A DNA stretch of 64,000 nt from Chelativorans sp. Marseille-P2723 (lineage in GTDB: Bacteria; Pseudomonadota; Alphaproteobacteria; Rhizobiales; Rhizobiaceae), in NCBI RefSeq assembly GCF_902809845.1, contig NZ_CADDWI010000013.1:868001-932000 (forward strand), read 5' to 3'. The translations under genes were made by a program, and so were the position numbers. The notes beneath the pieces are model-generated. The model made no database searches. It had not been told where the DNA came from and was given only the letters and a program-made list of their open reading frames with translations. Positions 26,604 through 36,244 of the stretch are shown in pieces (positions within the stretch are counted from its first letter, which is position 1; every line of letters begins with the position of its first letter).

Positions 26604-27884
26604 ATGAGCCTGTATGGGATGATGAGAACCGGTGTGTCCGGGATGAACGCCCAAGCAAACCGCCTATCGACGGTCGCGGAGAACATCGCCAATTCCAGCA
26701 CCAACGGCTACAAGCGGGCCAGCACCGAATTCTCAACCCTGCTGGTTCCTAGCACGCAGGGTTCATACAATTCGGGTGGCGTGACGACGACGGTGCGCCA
26801 CTCCATCTCTACGCAGGGCGTGCTGCAATATACGACCTCCATCACTGACCTGGCGGTCGATGGAGACGGCTTTTTCGTAGTGGAGGGCACAGGCGGTCAA
26901 CCTTACCTGACGCGGGCGGGCTCTTTCGTTCTCGATGGCGAGGGGCGGCTCATCAATGCCGCTGGTTTTCAGCTTATGGGCTATAGCTATGAAAATGGCG
27001 TGCCTTCAGCGACGGCTAATGGTTACGCCGACCTTACGGCGGTCACCATCACCCAGCCGGAGCTTGTTGCAACGCCATCACGCAATGGGATGATCTCAGC
27101 AAACCTGCCGCTTGTTGCGTCGATTGTCGATAACACGGCTCCGCCTGCAGGAGCCGGAATTCCCAGCGCCGGCGACAATGTTGCGAACTCGCAATATTCC
27201 GCCAAGACATCGCTCGTTGCCTATGGCAGCAAGGGAGAGCAGGTTCTTCTCGACGTCTATTTCACGAAGACGGGCGACGATACGTGGGAGGTGGCCGTGT
27301 TCGACCGCGCCCACGGAGCGCCTGATACGTCTTTTCCTTATACGTCTGGCCCTCTTGTAAGCGATACGCTTGCCTTCAACTCCACCACGGGAAAGATTGA
27401 GGGAGCCACCACCGGGATTTCAGTTCCAGTGCCCGGCGGCGATATGCTGGAACTCGACCTTTCCAGGCTCACGCAGCTTGATGCCGGGTTCAAGGTGGCC
27501 GATGCGAAGGTGGATGGAGCGCCGCCGAACTCGATCGAGGGTATCGACGTCAGCTCCGACGGCATCGTCTATGCCCAGTATGGGGATGGCTCACGCAAGC
27601 CGCTCTACCGCATTCCGCTCGCCACTGTTCAGAGCCCCGACCAACTACAGGTTCTTTCCGGGAATGTTTTCGCCGAAAGCACTGGTTCCGGCACTGTTCG
27701 CGTCGGCTTCGCGGGAGCTGACGGCCTTGGCAAGATAGCATCCGGTGCACTCGAGAACTCCAATGTGGATATCGCAGAGGAGCTTACAAGCATGATCGAA
27801 TCCCAGCGCACCTACACTGCCAACTCCAAGGTGTTCCAGACAGGCTCGGACCTGATGGAGCTGCTGGTCAACCTGAAGAGATAG
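26604..27884 (+). CDS. flgE: Flagellar hook protein FlgE
   Basis: Hook subunit of 426 residues, usual for alphaproteobacteria. The N-terminal rod-type motif is MRTGVSGMNAQANRLSTVAE and NIANSSTNGYKRAS; the C-terminal motif is ALENSNVDIAEELTSMIESQ and RTYTANSKVFQT. There is no signal peptide. First gene of the unit flgE-flgK-flgL-flaF-flbT-flgD-fliQ; aggag precedes the ATG. Confidence 0.96.
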   Translation: MSLYGMMRTGVSGMNAQANRLSTVAENIANSSTNGYKRASTEFSTLLVPSTQGSYNSGGVTTTVRHSISTQGVLQYTTSITDLAVDGDGFFVVEGTGGQPYLTRAGSFVLDGEGRLINAAGFQLMGYSYENGVPSATANGYADLTAVTITQPELVATPSRNGMISANLPLVASIVDNTAPPAGAGIPSAGDNVANSQYSAKTSLVAYGSKGEQVLLDVYFTKTGDDTWEVAVFDRAHGAPDTSFPYTSGPLVSDTLAFNSTTGKIEGATTGISVPVPGGDMLELDLSRLTQLDAGFKVADAKVDGAPPNSIEGIDVSSDGIVYAQYGDGSRKPLYRIPLATVQSPDQLQVLSGNVFAESTGSGTVRVGFAGADGLGKIASGALENSNVDIAEELTSMIESQRTYTANSKVFQTGSDLMELLVNLKR

Positions 27885-27932
27885 CAGAAGCTTACGAGGA
27901 AGCTGGCGTATGTCGGCCCAGAAAGAGAAGAG

Positions 27933-29390
27933 ATGTCGCTAACACAAGCCCTTAACATTGCGCAGTCAGCGCTGTTTAACCGGTCGCACCAGACAAGCAT
28001 CCTGTCTCGCAACATCTCCGAAGTTTCAAATCCGGATTACGCCCGTCGCACCGCTGTTCTCTCCAGCATGGTGCCGGGTGTGAATATTACCAGTATCCGT
28101 CGCGCTACGAGCGATGCCTTGTTCCGGCAGAATCTTGCTGCGATCTCCGCTTGGCAGGGACAGTCGGCGCTTTCCCAAGGTTTGAACACGCTTCAGGTGC
28201 AGGTCAATGGGGTTGATAACGCGTTCTCGCCTGCTTCCGCGATCGGCAACCTGCATATAGCGCTGCAAACCTATGCTGCGGCGCCCTCCAACCGGAACCT
28301 TGCCGAAAACGCCGTCGAAGCAGCGCGCCAGGTCGTCCGCTCCCTCAATAACGGAACGGCGGCAATCCAGGCCTTGCGGGCCGACACCGATAAGGAGATC
28401 GCCCGCGCGGTAAGTGAATTGAACCGTTTCCTCGCCGAGTTTGAGGTCGCCAACAAGGAGATCGTGGCGGGAACGGTAAGCGGCCGCGACGTGTCCGACG
28501 CACTAGACCGGCGCGATGCACTGATAAAGCAGATATCCTTGTATCTGCCCGTCTCCACCATAGCGCGCGCCAACAATGATATGGTGCTTACGACGGCCGG
28601 CGGGGTCACGCTTTTTGAAACAGTTGTCCGGCCAGTATCGTTCAGCGCAAATGATTTATATACCGCCGAAGCCACTGGCAATGCGATCTATGTCGATGGA
28701 GTGCCACTGGCGGCAGGTAGCGGCGGCAATACAACAGCTTCTGGCAGCCTTGCGGCGCATCTTCAGCTTCGGGACCATGTTGCGGTGCGTATGCAGCAGC
28801 AGCTCGACGAAATAGCAAGCCGCCTGATCATTACGTTCAGGGAGAAGGACCCGTTGGGCACGCTGGCAGATGCAACCGGCCTGTTTACCTGGCAGGAGGG
28901 GCCGGATTTACCGCCTCCAGACAAGCTTGTGGATGGTCTTGCCGGTTCAATCCGCATAAACGCTGCAATGGATTCAAGCGTCGGCGGCAATCCCGAGCTG
29001 CTGCGCGACGGGGGGGCCAATGGTGCCAGCTACGTCCACAACAGCGAGGGCGCGTCCTATGCCACCCTTCTTAATTCGCTCCTCGCTGAGTTCGACGAGC
29101 CGGAAGCTTTCGATCCGGATGTGTCGCCCGGCGGCGCGCGCAGTCTGCTGTCTTTTTCCGGCGACGCGATAAGTTGGCTGGAAGCCTTGCGGAAGGATGC
29201 CGCGTCTGGGGCAGAGGCCAAGGAGGCTCTGGCGAATCACACGGCGACGGCACTTTCCAACGAAACGGGCGTGAATCTAGACGAGGAAATGGCTCTACTT
29301 CTGGAACTGGAGCAGTCCTACGAAGCTTCCGCCCGTCTCCTTGCGGTCATCGATGAAATGCTCGCCACGCTCCTGGAGGCCACTCGCTAA
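27933..29390 (+). CDS. flgK: Flagellar hook-associated protein FlgK (HAP1)
   Basis: Junction protein between hook and filament, 485 residues. N-terminal block ALNIAQSALFNRSHQTSILS and RNISEVSNPDYARR, with the C-terminal NLDEEMALLLELEQSYEASA block typical of FlgK. It lies 48 bases after flgE and one base before flgL. Start ATG 27933 has gagaagag upstream. Confidence 0.95.
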   Translation: MSLTQALNIAQSALFNRSHQTSILSRNISEVSNPDYARRTAVLSSMVPGVNITSIRRATSDALFRQNLAAISAWQGQSALSQGLNTLQVQVNGVDNAFSPASAIGNLHIALQTYAAAPSNRNLAENAVEAARQVVRSLNNGTAAIQALRADTDKEIARAVSELNRFLAEFEVANKEIVAGTVSGRDVSDALDRRDALIKQISLYLPVSTIARANNDMVLTTAGGVTLFETVVRPVSFSANDLYTAEATGNAIYVDGVPLAAGSGGNTTASGSLAAHLQLRDHVAVRMQQQLDEIASRLIITFREKDPLGTLADATGLFTWQEGPDLPPPDKLVDGLAGSIRINAAMDSSVGGNPELLRDGGANGASYVHNSEGASYATLLNSLLAEFDEPEAFDPDVSPGGARSLLSFSGDAISWLEALRKDAASGAEAKEALANHTATALSNETGVNLDEEMALLLELEQSYEASARLLAVIDEMLATLLEATR

Positions 29391-29391
29391 A

Positions 29392-30441
29392 ATGAAGGTT
29401 TCCTTCATATCCACTAACGCAATCTCCCAGACGTTGCGCTACCAGATGATGCGAATGCAGGCGCAGCTTGTGCAGCATCAGAAAGAGCTGGCGACCGGCA
29501 GACTAGCCGATCCGGGAGTTTCGCTGGGTGCGCGAGCGGGCACCGGCTTCTCCATGGCTCGCGAGATCGACAGGCTGACGGTGCAGATCGATGCCAACAG
29601 CGTCGCCCAGAACCGGCTCGCGGCCACGCAGAACAGTCTCACCCAACTCGGCGATGTCAGCCAGGAGTTGCTATCCACGCTCACGGCTGCTTTGTCCGGG
29701 GTAAACGACACGTCCATCGTGCGGAGCGCTGCCAATCGGGCACTGGAATCCATGACCAGCGTGCTCAACAGCAACCTGAACGGTGAATATCTGTTTGCCG
29801 GCATCAATACGGATGTGAGGCCGCTTAATAGTTACACCGATGCCGGCTCGCCGGCCAAAGATCACTTCGATACGCTTTTCGAGGGATATTTCCACTTCGA
29901 TCAGGACGATCCGGCAGCCAGCGCAATCACCAATACACAAGTGGAGGAGTTTCTTGACGCGGTGATTGCCCCCAGTTTCATGGGTGCTGATTGGTACGTT
30001 ACCTGGTCCAACGCATCCGACCAGAAGATCAGCAGCCGCATTTCTGCAAATGAGGTAGCTGAAACATCGATTACCGCGAACGGCCCGGGCATCCGCAAGT
30101 TCGCAATGGCGGCGACGGTACTTACGGAATTTCTCGATCTTCCCCTCAATGAGGAAGCACGCAAGGCGCTTTACCAGCGGACCGTCGGTCTAGCCGGTGA
30201 AGCCGTTTCAGCCATTGCCTCGATGCAGGCAGAAGTTGGCCTTGTCGAAACCCGCGTCAAGGATGCGAGCGATCGCATCTCCTCGCAAATCGATCTATTC
30301 CAGACGTTCATCTATGACCTTGAGGGCGTCGATCCCTACGAAGCTTCAACACGCGTGAATGAACTTCTGACGCAAATAGAGACCTCATACGCACTTACAG
30401 CGCGCATTCAGCAGCTCAGCCTGCTGCGCTACCTGCCCTGA
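29392..30441 (+). CDS. flgL: Flagellar hook-filament junction protein FlgL (HAP3)
   Basis: Second junction protein, 349 residues, flagellin-like at both ends: FISTNAISQTLRYQMMRMQA and, at the C-terminus, YEASTRVNELLTQIETSYAL followed by TARIQQLSLLRYL. The ATG at 29392, one base after the flgK stop and with tggagg upstream, is preferred to an in-frame upstream ATG inside flgK. Confidence 0.94.
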   Translation: MKVSFISTNAISQTLRYQMMRMQAQLVQHQKELATGRLADPGVSLGARAGTGFSMAREIDRLTVQIDANSVAQNRLAATQNSLTQLGDVSQELLSTLTAALSGVNDTSIVRSAANRALESMTSVLNSNLNGEYLFAGINTDVRPLNSYTDAGSPAKDHFDTLFEGYFHFDQDDPAASAITNTQVEEFLDAVIAPSFMGADWYVTWSNASDQKISSRISANEVAETSITANGPGIRKFAMAATVLTEFLDLPLNEEARKALYQRTVGLAGEAVSAIASMQAEVGLVETRVKDASDRISSQIDLFQTFIYDLEGVDPYEASTRVNELLTQIETSYALTARIQQLSLLRYLP

Positions 30442-30454
30442 CCACACGGAGCGA

Positions 30455-30808
30455 ATGCTCATGTACCATTTTTCCTATGATGAGGTTCAGTCCGACTCGG
30501 TGGCCGATGCAAAGGACCGTGAACGCCAGTTGCTCGCGAAATCGATCGACCTGCTGAAGACCGCTCGCAAAGCAGGAGCGCAGTCGCGGGAGTCCATCGA
30601 GGCGATCCTCTTCATGAACCGGATCTGGACCTCCCTTATCGAGGATCTCGGACATCCCGACAACGCGCTGCCAAAAGAACTGCGGGCAAACCTAATCTCG
30701 ATCGGGCTTTGGCTCCTGCGCGAGGGCGAGGACGTGCGGCAGGGCCGATCTGACAATTTCGACGGGCTGATTGAAATCTCAGAGATCATACGCGACGGCC
30801 TGCGATGA
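30455..30808 (+). CDS. flaF: Flagellar biosynthesis regulator FlaF
   Basis: Flagellin expression and assembly factor. In Caulobacter FlaF is needed for flagellin translation and secretion and opposes FlbT. It has 117 residues (115 if the ATG at 30461 is used) with the family blocks [36 protein letters not shown] and [18 protein letters not shown]. It overlaps flbT by ATGA, so the two antagonists are translationally coupled. Confidence 0.94.
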   Translation: MLMYHFSYDEVQSDSVADAKDRERQLLAKSIDLLKTARKAGAQSRESIEAILFMNRIWTSLIEDLGHPDNALPKELRANLISIGLWLLREGEDVRQGRSDNFDGLIEISEIIRDGLR

Positions 30809-31248
30809 AAAACACGCTGAAAATATCGCTCAAAGCCGGTGAGAAGATCTATGTAAACGGCGCGGTCATTAGGGTCGACCGCAAGATTTCGCTTGAGTTC
30901 CTGAACGATGTGCAGTTCCTCCTGCAGCAGCACGTACTTCAGCCTGAGGATGCGCGCACGCCGTTGCGCCAGCTCTATTTCATCGTCCAGGTGATGCTCA
31001 TGGGGCAGGCGGGTGAGGGGATGGAAAAGACGCGCCAACTCTTCCGAGATACGCTTGCAAATCTTCTCTCCACGTTCCGGAACGAGCGCATACGGGCAGA
31101 GCTCAAGCACATCGACACGCTGGTCGGCCAAGGCAAAGTTTACGAGGCGTTGAAGGCGATCCGCGCGCTCTACCCGATCGAGGAACAGATATTCAACAAA
31201 GACAGCCTGCAAGAAGAGCAAGTCTTTGCCAAGGCTGTGGGAGAATAG
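30805..31248 (+). CDS. flbT: Flagellin post-transcriptional regulator FlbT
   Basis: RNA-binding regulator that in Caulobacter binds the flagellin mRNA leader and lowers its stability when the hook is unfinished. It has 147 residues with the conserved opening [20 protein letters not shown], then [20 protein letters not shown] and [11 protein letters not shown]. It lies between flaF and flgD. A structured leader that could be its target is found before flaA at 17051-17157. Confidence 0.95.
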   Translation: MKNTLKISLKAGEKIYVNGAVIRVDRKISLEFLNDVQFLLQQHVLQPEDARTPLRQLYFIVQVMLMGQAGEGMEKTRQLFRDTLANLLSTFRNERIRAELKHIDTLVGQGKVYEALKAIRALYPIEEQIFNKDSLQEEQVFAKAVGE

Positions 31249-31249
31249 A

Positions 31250-31639
31250 ATGAATGTTTCATCAGTGACCGCTGCCACGCAAAGCCAGCAGATGGCAGGC
31301 TCGCCACAGACAGTCGATTATCAATCCTTTCTTAGACTGCTTGTCGCCCAGATGAAAAACCAGGACCCGACAAGCCCCATGGACTCGACGGACTACGTGG
31401 CTCAGCTTGCCACCTTCTCTCAGGTCGAGCAGTCGGTGCAGATGAACGGGAAACTAGGGCAGCTTCTTGCGGCTTCCTCGCTTTCGCAGGCAGCCGGCGT
31501 GGTAGGAAGGGAAATCACTTCCGCCGACGGGACGATCACAGGCATCGTCAAGGAAGTGAAGCTCTACAGCGATGGTGTCGTCGCCACACTTGAAAGCGGG
31601 CAGGAGGTGATTGTCGGCCCGGGCATGACAATCCGCTGA
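31250..31639 (+). CDS. flgD: Flagellar hook-capping protein FlgD (short form)
   Basis: Scaffold for hook assembly. Only 129 residues, the short form common in rhizobia: the N-terminal capping region is present (QSFLRLLVAQMKNQDPTSPM, DYVAQLATFSQVEQSVQMN), followed by a truncated beta domain instead of the full FlgD core. The ATG at 31250, just after the flbT stop and behind gggaga, gives the usual N-terminus. fliQ follows directly. Confidence 0.92.
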   Translation: MNVSSVTAATQSQQMAGSPQTVDYQSFLRLLVAQMKNQDPTSPMDSTDYVAQLATFSQVEQSVQMNGKLGQLLAASSLSQAAGVVGREITSADGTITGIVKEVKLYSDGVVATLESGQEVIVGPGMTIR

Positions 31640-31640
31640 T

Positions 31641-31907
31641 ATGAACGAGGCGGATGCGCTCGATATCGTCCAGTTTGCGATCTGGACGGTGCTTTTGGCA
31701 TCCGGTCCCGCAGTGATCGCCGCCATGGTTGTGGGAGTCGGCATCGCCCTCGTTCAGGCTCTGACGCAAGTGCAGGAAATCACCCTGACCTTCGTACCGA
31801 AGATCGTCGCTATCCTACTGGTCGTCGCGATATCCGGGCCCTTCATCGGCGCGCAGATATCCTCCCTGACGACAGTGCTCTTCCAGCGGATCGAGAACGG
31901 GTTCTAA
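31641..31907 (+). CDS. fliQ: Flagellar export-gate protein FliQ
   Basis: Two-helix membrane subunit of the FliPQR channel, 88 residues. Two hydrophobic segments at about 13-37 and 50-72 surround the family block VGVGIALVQALTQVQEITL and FVPKIVAILLVV. It is one base after flgD and ends the flgE unit; a 63-base gap with a promoter element follows. Confidence 0.96.
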   Translation: MNEADALDIVQFAIWTVLLASGPAVIAAMVVGVGIALVQALTQVQEITLTFVPKIVAILLVVAISGPFIGAQISSLTTVLFQRIENGF

Positions 31908-31922
31908 ATAGCCGGAGTCCGC

Positions 31923-31949
31923 TTTCACACAAGCTTCGCCAACTAGTCT
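31923..31949 (+). promoter_or_regulatory. Recurrent flagellar promoter element, flhA copy
   Basis: CTTTCACACAAG, nine bases (CTTCGCCAA), then CTAGTCT. CAAG is at 31930-31933, 41 bases before the flhA ATG. ACAAGCTTCGCC is identical to the fliF copy. Confidence 0.7.
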
Positions 31950-31970
31950 CCCTTTCCAATGGAGGCGTGA

Positions 31971-34058
31971 ATGGCACTAAGCGAAAGCATTACCGGGAAG
32001 CCTGCCGGGAAGCATGGGCGCGATATCGGCTTTGCCGTTGGCATCGTCATCATCCTGTCGGTGCTTTTTCTGCCCGTTCCGCCCTTCCTGATCGATATTG
32101 GGTTGGCCTTCTCGATCGCCTTTTCCGTTCTGATCCTGATGGTGGCGCTCTGGATCCAGAGGCCGCTCGACTTTTCGTCCTTTCCGACGATCCTGATCAT
32201 CTCCACCATGTTACGTCTTTCGCTGAACATTGCGACGACGCGGCTGATCCTTTCGGAGGGGCATCAGGGGACGAACTCGGCCGGCTATGTGATCGGCGGT
32301 TTTTCCAAGCTGGTAATGAGCGGCGATTTCGTCATCGGGCTGATCGTGTTCCTCATCCTGATCGTGGTGAATTTTATCGTCATCACAAAAGGCTCGACCC
32401 GGATTGCCGAGGTGGGCGCACGTTTCACGCTCGATGCCATTCCCGGCAAGCAGATGTCGATCGACGCCGACCTTTCAGCCGGTATCATCGACGAAAAGGA
32501 GGCGCAAAGCCGTCGCCGGGAACTGGAAGAGGAAAGCTCCTTTTTCGGCGCCATGGACGGCGCGTCCAAGTTCGTGCGCGGCGATGCAATAGCCGGCCTC
32601 ATCATCACCGCCATCAATATCGTTGGCGGAATTGCCATCGGCTATGCGCGTCACGGCATGGACCTGGCAGCAGCGTCAGACGTTTTCACCAAACTGTCGG
32701 TGGGCGATGGCCTTGTCACCCAGATCCCGGCCCTGATCGTCTCGCTTGCGGCGGCTTTGCTTGTCTCCAAGGGCGGCACGCGTGGTTCCGCGGATCAGGC
32801 GGTCTTCGGCCAACTTGGAGCCTATCCGCGGGCACTGTTCATGGCAGCCACGTTGCTCGGCCTACTTGCAGTCATGCCGGGCCTGCCAGCCCTGCCTTTC
32901 TTCGTTCTTGGCGGGGCGATGGCGGGACTTGCCTATGTGCTGCCAAAGCAAGAGAAGCAGCGCGCCGCCGAGGCGGAAGAAGTCAAGCGGCAGCAGGAGC
33001 TTGCTGCAACGGAAGAAGAGCAGAACTCGGTCAAAGCTTCGCTTAGAACTGCCGAGGTCGAGCTTCTCGTCGGCAAGCAGCTTTCCACCCGCCTCATCGC
33101 CTCGCATCAGGAACTTGCCTTCCGCATGAACAAGATGCGTAAGAAGTTCGCAACGCAATACGGCTTCGTCGTGCCGGAAGTGCGCCTGGCGGACGATTTT
33201 TCCATTCCGCCCAAGAGCTATCAGATCAAGATTCACGGCACGGTGATTGCGGAGTATCAGTTGCGCGTAGGCGAACTGATGGTTCTGCTCGGCAGCAAGT
33301 CCGCCCCGGATCTTCCCGGCGAGGAGGTGAAGGAGCCGGCCTTCGGCATGCGGGCCTATTCGGTGCCCGAAATGTTTGCCGACGATCTGAAGAACGAGCA
33401 GCTTCCCTATGCCGACAATATGTCGGTTCTGCTCACACATCTTTCCGAGGTCATCCGCAACAACCTTCCGCAGCTTCTGTCCTACAAGGATATGAAGGCC
33501 CTGATTGAACGACTCGATCCGGAGTACCGTAAGCTTTGCGACGAAATCTGCTCATCGCACATCACCTATCCGGGGCTGCAGGCGGTGCTGAAGCTGCTTC
33601 TTGCCGAGCGCGTCTCGATCCGCAACCTGCATCTTATCATCGAGGCCATTGCCGAGATCGCCCCGCATATCCGACGTACAGAGCAGATCGTTGAGCATGT
33701 ACGCATCCGCATGGCGCAACAGCTTTGCGGCGATCTGAGCGACAGTGGCGTGCTCAAGGTGCTCAGGCTCGGCAATCGCTGGGATCTTGCCTTCCACCAG
33801 GCCGTAAAACGCGATGCGAAAGGAGAGGTCCGCGAGTTCGACATCGATCCGCGCCAGCTTGAAGAGTTTGGCCAGGAAGCAGCCAAGACAATTCGCGCCT
33901 ACATTGATGCTGGCGAGCGTTTCGTGCTGGTGACCGCGCCCGAAGCACGGACCTATGTGCGCATGATCATAGAGCGGATGTTCCCGACCTTGCCGGTGCT
34001 CAGCCATGTGGAGATCGCCAGAGGCGTCGAGATTTCGGTCCTGGGAAGCATTTCCTGA
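31971..34058 (+). CDS. flhA: Flagellar export-gate protein FlhA
   Basis: Main membrane gate of the flagellar export machine. It has 695 residues: eight or so membrane segments in the first 320, with the FHIPEP-type block [40 protein letters not shown] and [17 protein letters not shown] cytoplasmic substrate-docking domain (about 360-690) includes [13 protein letters not shown] and the closing [18 protein letters not shown]. It heads the short unit flhA-fliR-(fliJ-like). A large overlapping open frame in +1 is a shadow. Confidence 0.97.
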   Translation: MALSESITGKPAGKHGRDIGFAVGIVIILSVLFLPVPPFLIDIGLAFSIAFSVLILMVALWIQRPLDFSSFPTILIISTMLRLSLNIATTRLILSEGHQGTNSAGYVIGGFSKLVMSGDFVIGLIVFLILIVVNFIVITKGSTRIAEVGARFTLDAIPGKQMSIDADLSAGIIDEKEAQSRRRELEEESSFFGAMDGASKFVRGDAIAGLIITAINIVGGIAIGYARHGMDLAAASDVFTKLSVGDGLVTQIPALIVSLAAALLVSKGGTRGSADQAVFGQLGAYPRALFMAATLLGLLAVMPGLPALPFFVLGGAMAGLAYVLPKQEKQRAAEAEEVKRQQELAATEEEQNSVKASLRTAEVELLVGKQLSTRLIASHQELAFRMNKMRKKFATQYGFVVPEVRLADDFSIPPKSYQIKIHGTVIAEYQLRVGELMVLLGSKSAPDLPGEEVKEPAFGMRAYSVPEMFADDLKNEQLPYADNMSVLLTHLSEVIRNNLPQLLSYKDMKALIERLDPEYRKLCDEICSSHITYPGLQAVLKLLLAERVSIRNLHLIIEAIAEIAPHIRRTEQIVEHVRIRMAQQLCGDLSDSGVLKVLRLGNRWDLAFHQAVKRDAKGEVREFDIDPRQLEEFGQEAAKTIRAYIDAGERFVLVTAPEARTYVRMIIERMFPTLPVLSHVEIARGVEISVLGSIS

Positions 34059-34064
34059 TCACAT

Positions 34065-34811
34065 ATGCTGGAGACCGCTGTTCTTGCCGCGTTCCTTACC
34101 TTCTGCCGGGTTGGGGCATGCTTCATGCTCATGCCCGGCTTCGGCAGTGCGCGCGTGCCCATGCAGGTGAGGCTCTTTGTGGCCGTGGGCGCCTCCCTCG
34201 CATTGTTCTCCCATCTTTGGGACGTGATCGCGCCCTATGCCTCAAGGGAGGCGGCGACTCTCCTGCTTCTTATCGGCTCGGAACTTCTGATCGGCTCGCT
34301 CATCGGCCTTGTGGCGCGTCTTTACGTGCTCGCCGTACAGTTCATCGGCTCCGCCATTGCCACCATGATCGGCTTTGGCATGGCTGGAGGTGGCATCACG
34401 ATCGAGGAAAACGAGCCGCAACCTGCCGTCTCGGCGATCATCTCGTTCTCGGCGCTGATGTTGCTTTTCGTTCTCAATTTTCACCACGCCATCATCGAAG
34501 CTCTGGTGAGTTCATATCGGCTTGCTCCCATTGAAACCCTGTTCAATCCGCAATCTGCCCTCGTCGACATTGCCGACACGCTTTCCGAGGCGTTCTTTGT
34601 CATGATCCGGCTCGGTAGCCCCTTCGTTGCCTATGCGATCCTGATCAATCTGGCCTTCGGCTTCATCAACAAGCTTACGCCGCAGATTCCGATCTATTTC
34701 ATCTCCTTGCCTTTCGTCATCGCCGGGGGACTCCTGCTGCTGTATTTCGGCATTAGCACCTTTCTTGCCCTCTTCGCCGATGGCTTCTTTCCCACCACCA
34801 TCGAAAGATGA
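34065..34811 (+). CDS. fliR: Flagellar export-gate protein FliR
   Basis: Third component of the FliPQR channel, 248 residues with about six membrane segments. Family features include the N-terminal TFCRVGACFMLMPGFGSARV, MIGFGMAGGGITIEENEPQP and the C-terminal INKLTPQIPIYFISLPFVIA. It lies six bases after flhA and is followed within a few bases by a small coiled-coil gene. Confidence 0.96.
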   Translation: MLETAVLAAFLTFCRVGACFMLMPGFGSARVPMQVRLFVAVGASLALFSHLWDVIAPYASREAATLLLLIGSELLIGSLIGLVARLYVLAVQFIGSAIATMIGFGMAGGGITIEENEPQPAVSAIISFSALMLLFVLNFHHAIIEALVSSYRLAPIETLFNPQSALVDIADTLSEAFFVMIRLGSPFVAYAILINLAFGFINKLTPQIPIYFISLPFVIAGGLLLLYFGISTFLALFADGFFPTTIER

Positions 34812-34815
34812 ACGA

Positions 34816-35205
34816 ATGGAACGGCGGCAGAGACTGGCAAAGCTCCTCACCCTCCAGCGGCATGTGGAGGAATTGCACAAGGCGCGCCACGCGGCCTTCC
34901 TCAAGGAAGCGGCGTCCGCGCAGAATGAGGCGGTCGAGATGGCTGCGCGGCTACAGGCCACTGATAGCCTGGCGTCACTTTTCCCCGATCTTTATCACCG
35001 CAGGATCGCGCAGGCGCTGATCCGGCAAACGGACTACGAGGAAAAGGCGGCCCAAGAGGCACGCAAGGTCGCGGCGGCGAACGCGCGCGCCAATGTCGTG
35101 GAACGGAACTATCGTGACGTTATGAGAAAGCACGAGCGCAGCGCCGAGGAGAAGGCGCTTCTCGAACTTGTCGAGCAGAGGCTGAAATATGAAAGCTCAG
35201 AATAG
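34816..35205 (+). CDS. Coiled-coil protein, FliJ-like
   Basis: A 129-residue, highly charged helical protein (RQRLAKLLTLQRHVEELHKA, ERNYRDVMRKHERSAEEKAL). Length, coiled-coil over the whole chain and location behind fliR fit a FliJ-type export chaperone, the central stalk of FliI, which otherwise has no candidate in the cluster. The ATG at 34816 follows the fliR stop by four bases; earlier in-frame ATGs lie within fliR. There is no strong Shine-Dalgarno, consistent with coupled translation. Sequence similarity to enteric FliJ is not diagnostic, so the assignment is tentative. Confidence 0.6.
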   Translation: MERRQRLAKLLTLQRHVEELHKARHAAFLKEAASAQNEAVEMAARLQATDSLASLFPDLYHRRIAQALIRQTDYEEKAAQEARKVAAANARANVVERNYRDVMRKHERSAEEKALLELVEQRLKYESSE

Positions 35206-35229
35206 CTGCTTCACCTTGCCGAGGGCAAG

Positions 35230-35256
35230 TCTGCCACAAGCTTCCCCTGCCATATT
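35230..35256 (+). promoter_or_regulatory. Recurrent flagellar promoter element, flgJ-like copy (weak)
   Basis: TCTGCCACAAG, nine bases, then CCATATT. CAAG is at 35237-35240, 47 bases before the GTG at 35284. The left half (CACAAGCTTC) is good; the right half is degenerate. Confidence 0.45.
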
Positions 35257-35283
35257 CGGCGCGTGAAAAGAGGCTGACAGACC

Positions 35284-35817
35284 GTGGCAATATCACTTCC
35301 TGGCGATATCCTTCTTGATGTGGCCCGTGCTGCAGACCCTGAAAAGGTTGCGCAAGCGCGCGCCCGCCTGCAGTCATTCGCAAGAGCGACCGGTTTCGCG
35401 GCGCCGCAGCCAGCCGCAGGACTCCGCCAGGCTGATCCCGTCCGTGCCGACAGGCCTGAGCCCTCCGTGCAGTTCGAGGCAATGGTGCTGCAGAATTTCC
35501 TGCAGTCCATGCTGCCTGAGGAGGGAGATGCGGTTTTTGGAGAAGGTCTATCGGGGCAGATGTGGAGGAGCCTGCTTGCCCAGGAGCTTGGCACTGCACT
35601 CGCCAAGCGAGGCGGCATCGGCATTGCCGAACGGATCCTCGGTGACCACTATCTCATCGATGGCAAGAAGATTCCTGTCGCCGGCCATTCTTCAGGGCCG
35701 GAGGCACAAGAGGCGGCGACCCAGGCTGCACTTTCCAGAGCGCTCGTGGAGGAAATCGAGCGACTGGCCACCGGACCCCTGAAAGACGGTGGGCAGCCTT
35801 CTGAAAAAACGAAGTAG
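35284..35817 (+). CDS. flgJ: Rod-binding protein, FlgJ N-terminal domain type
   Basis: Rod cap or scaffold protein equivalent to the N-terminal half of FlgJ; the muramidase half is absent and a separate transglycosylase is encoded at 25187. It has 177 residues, starting with GTG. The rod-binding block is at about 60-120: VQFEAMVLQNFLQSMLPEEG, GLSGQMWRSLLAQELGTALA and KRGGIGIAERIL. A disordered charged tail follows. It heads the last flagellar unit with the FlgN-like and MotF-like genes. Confidence 0.85.
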   Translation: MAISLPGDILLDVARAADPEKVAQARARLQSFARATGFAAPQPAAGLRQADPVRADRPEPSVQFEAMVLQNFLQSMLPEEGDAVFGEGLSGQMWRSLLAQELGTALAKRGGIGIAERILGDHYLIDGKKIPVAGHSSGPEAQEAATQAALSRALVEEIERLATGPLKDGGQPSEKTK

Positions 35818-35839
35818 CAAACCATACGCGGAACACCTC

Positions 35840-36238
35840 ATGAATAATCTGATTGCCAACGCCCAAGCGCCGCAACCTGATGCAACAGACGTGCGCAGCG
35901 CGGGCCTTCTCAATCTTCTGATGCGGATTGAAGAAAGCATCGAAGCGGAAACTGCCGGGCTTCGTTCGGACCCGCGCTTCGACATTAAGGCGTCCAACGT
36001 GCGCAAGAGCCGCCATCTCCACGAGCTTAGCAGGGCGTTCAAGAATATCGCGGATGGCGATCTGGCCGATGACCACCGCGATGCGATGCTACGCCTGCGG
36101 GAAAAGCTGGACGCCAATGAAGCGGTCATCCGGGCACATCTGAGCGCAGTAAGCGAAGTTGCCGCAATGTTGCAGAACGAGCTTCAGGGAGCACAGACGG
36201 ACGGAACCTATTCGGTGCGCGAATTCGGAGTGAAATAG
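35840..36238 (+). CDS. FlgN-like flagellar export chaperone
   Basis: A 132-residue helical protein that by length, helical content and the closing GTYSVREFG resembles FlgN, the chaperone of the hook-associated proteins FlgK and FlgL. The ATG at 35840 (after cacctc) is used; the longer frame begins inside the preceding gene. The pattern of long helices with an exposed C-terminal segment matches the FlgN family, but the family is poorly conserved in sequence. It is followed six bases later by the MotF-like gene. Confidence 0.6.
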   Translation: MNNLIANAQAPQPDATDVRSAGLLNLLMRIEESIEAETAGLRSDPRFDIKASNVRKSRHLHELSRAFKNIADGDLADDHRDAMLRLREKLDANEAVIRAHLSAVSEVAAMLQNELQGAQTDGTYSVREFGVK

Positions 36239-36244
36239 GCATCC

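Noticed and set aside
31967-33046. 359-codon open frame in another frame of flhA
   Set aside because: Runs inside the clearly recognised flhA coding sequence; Arg/His-rich translation typical of a shifted frame.
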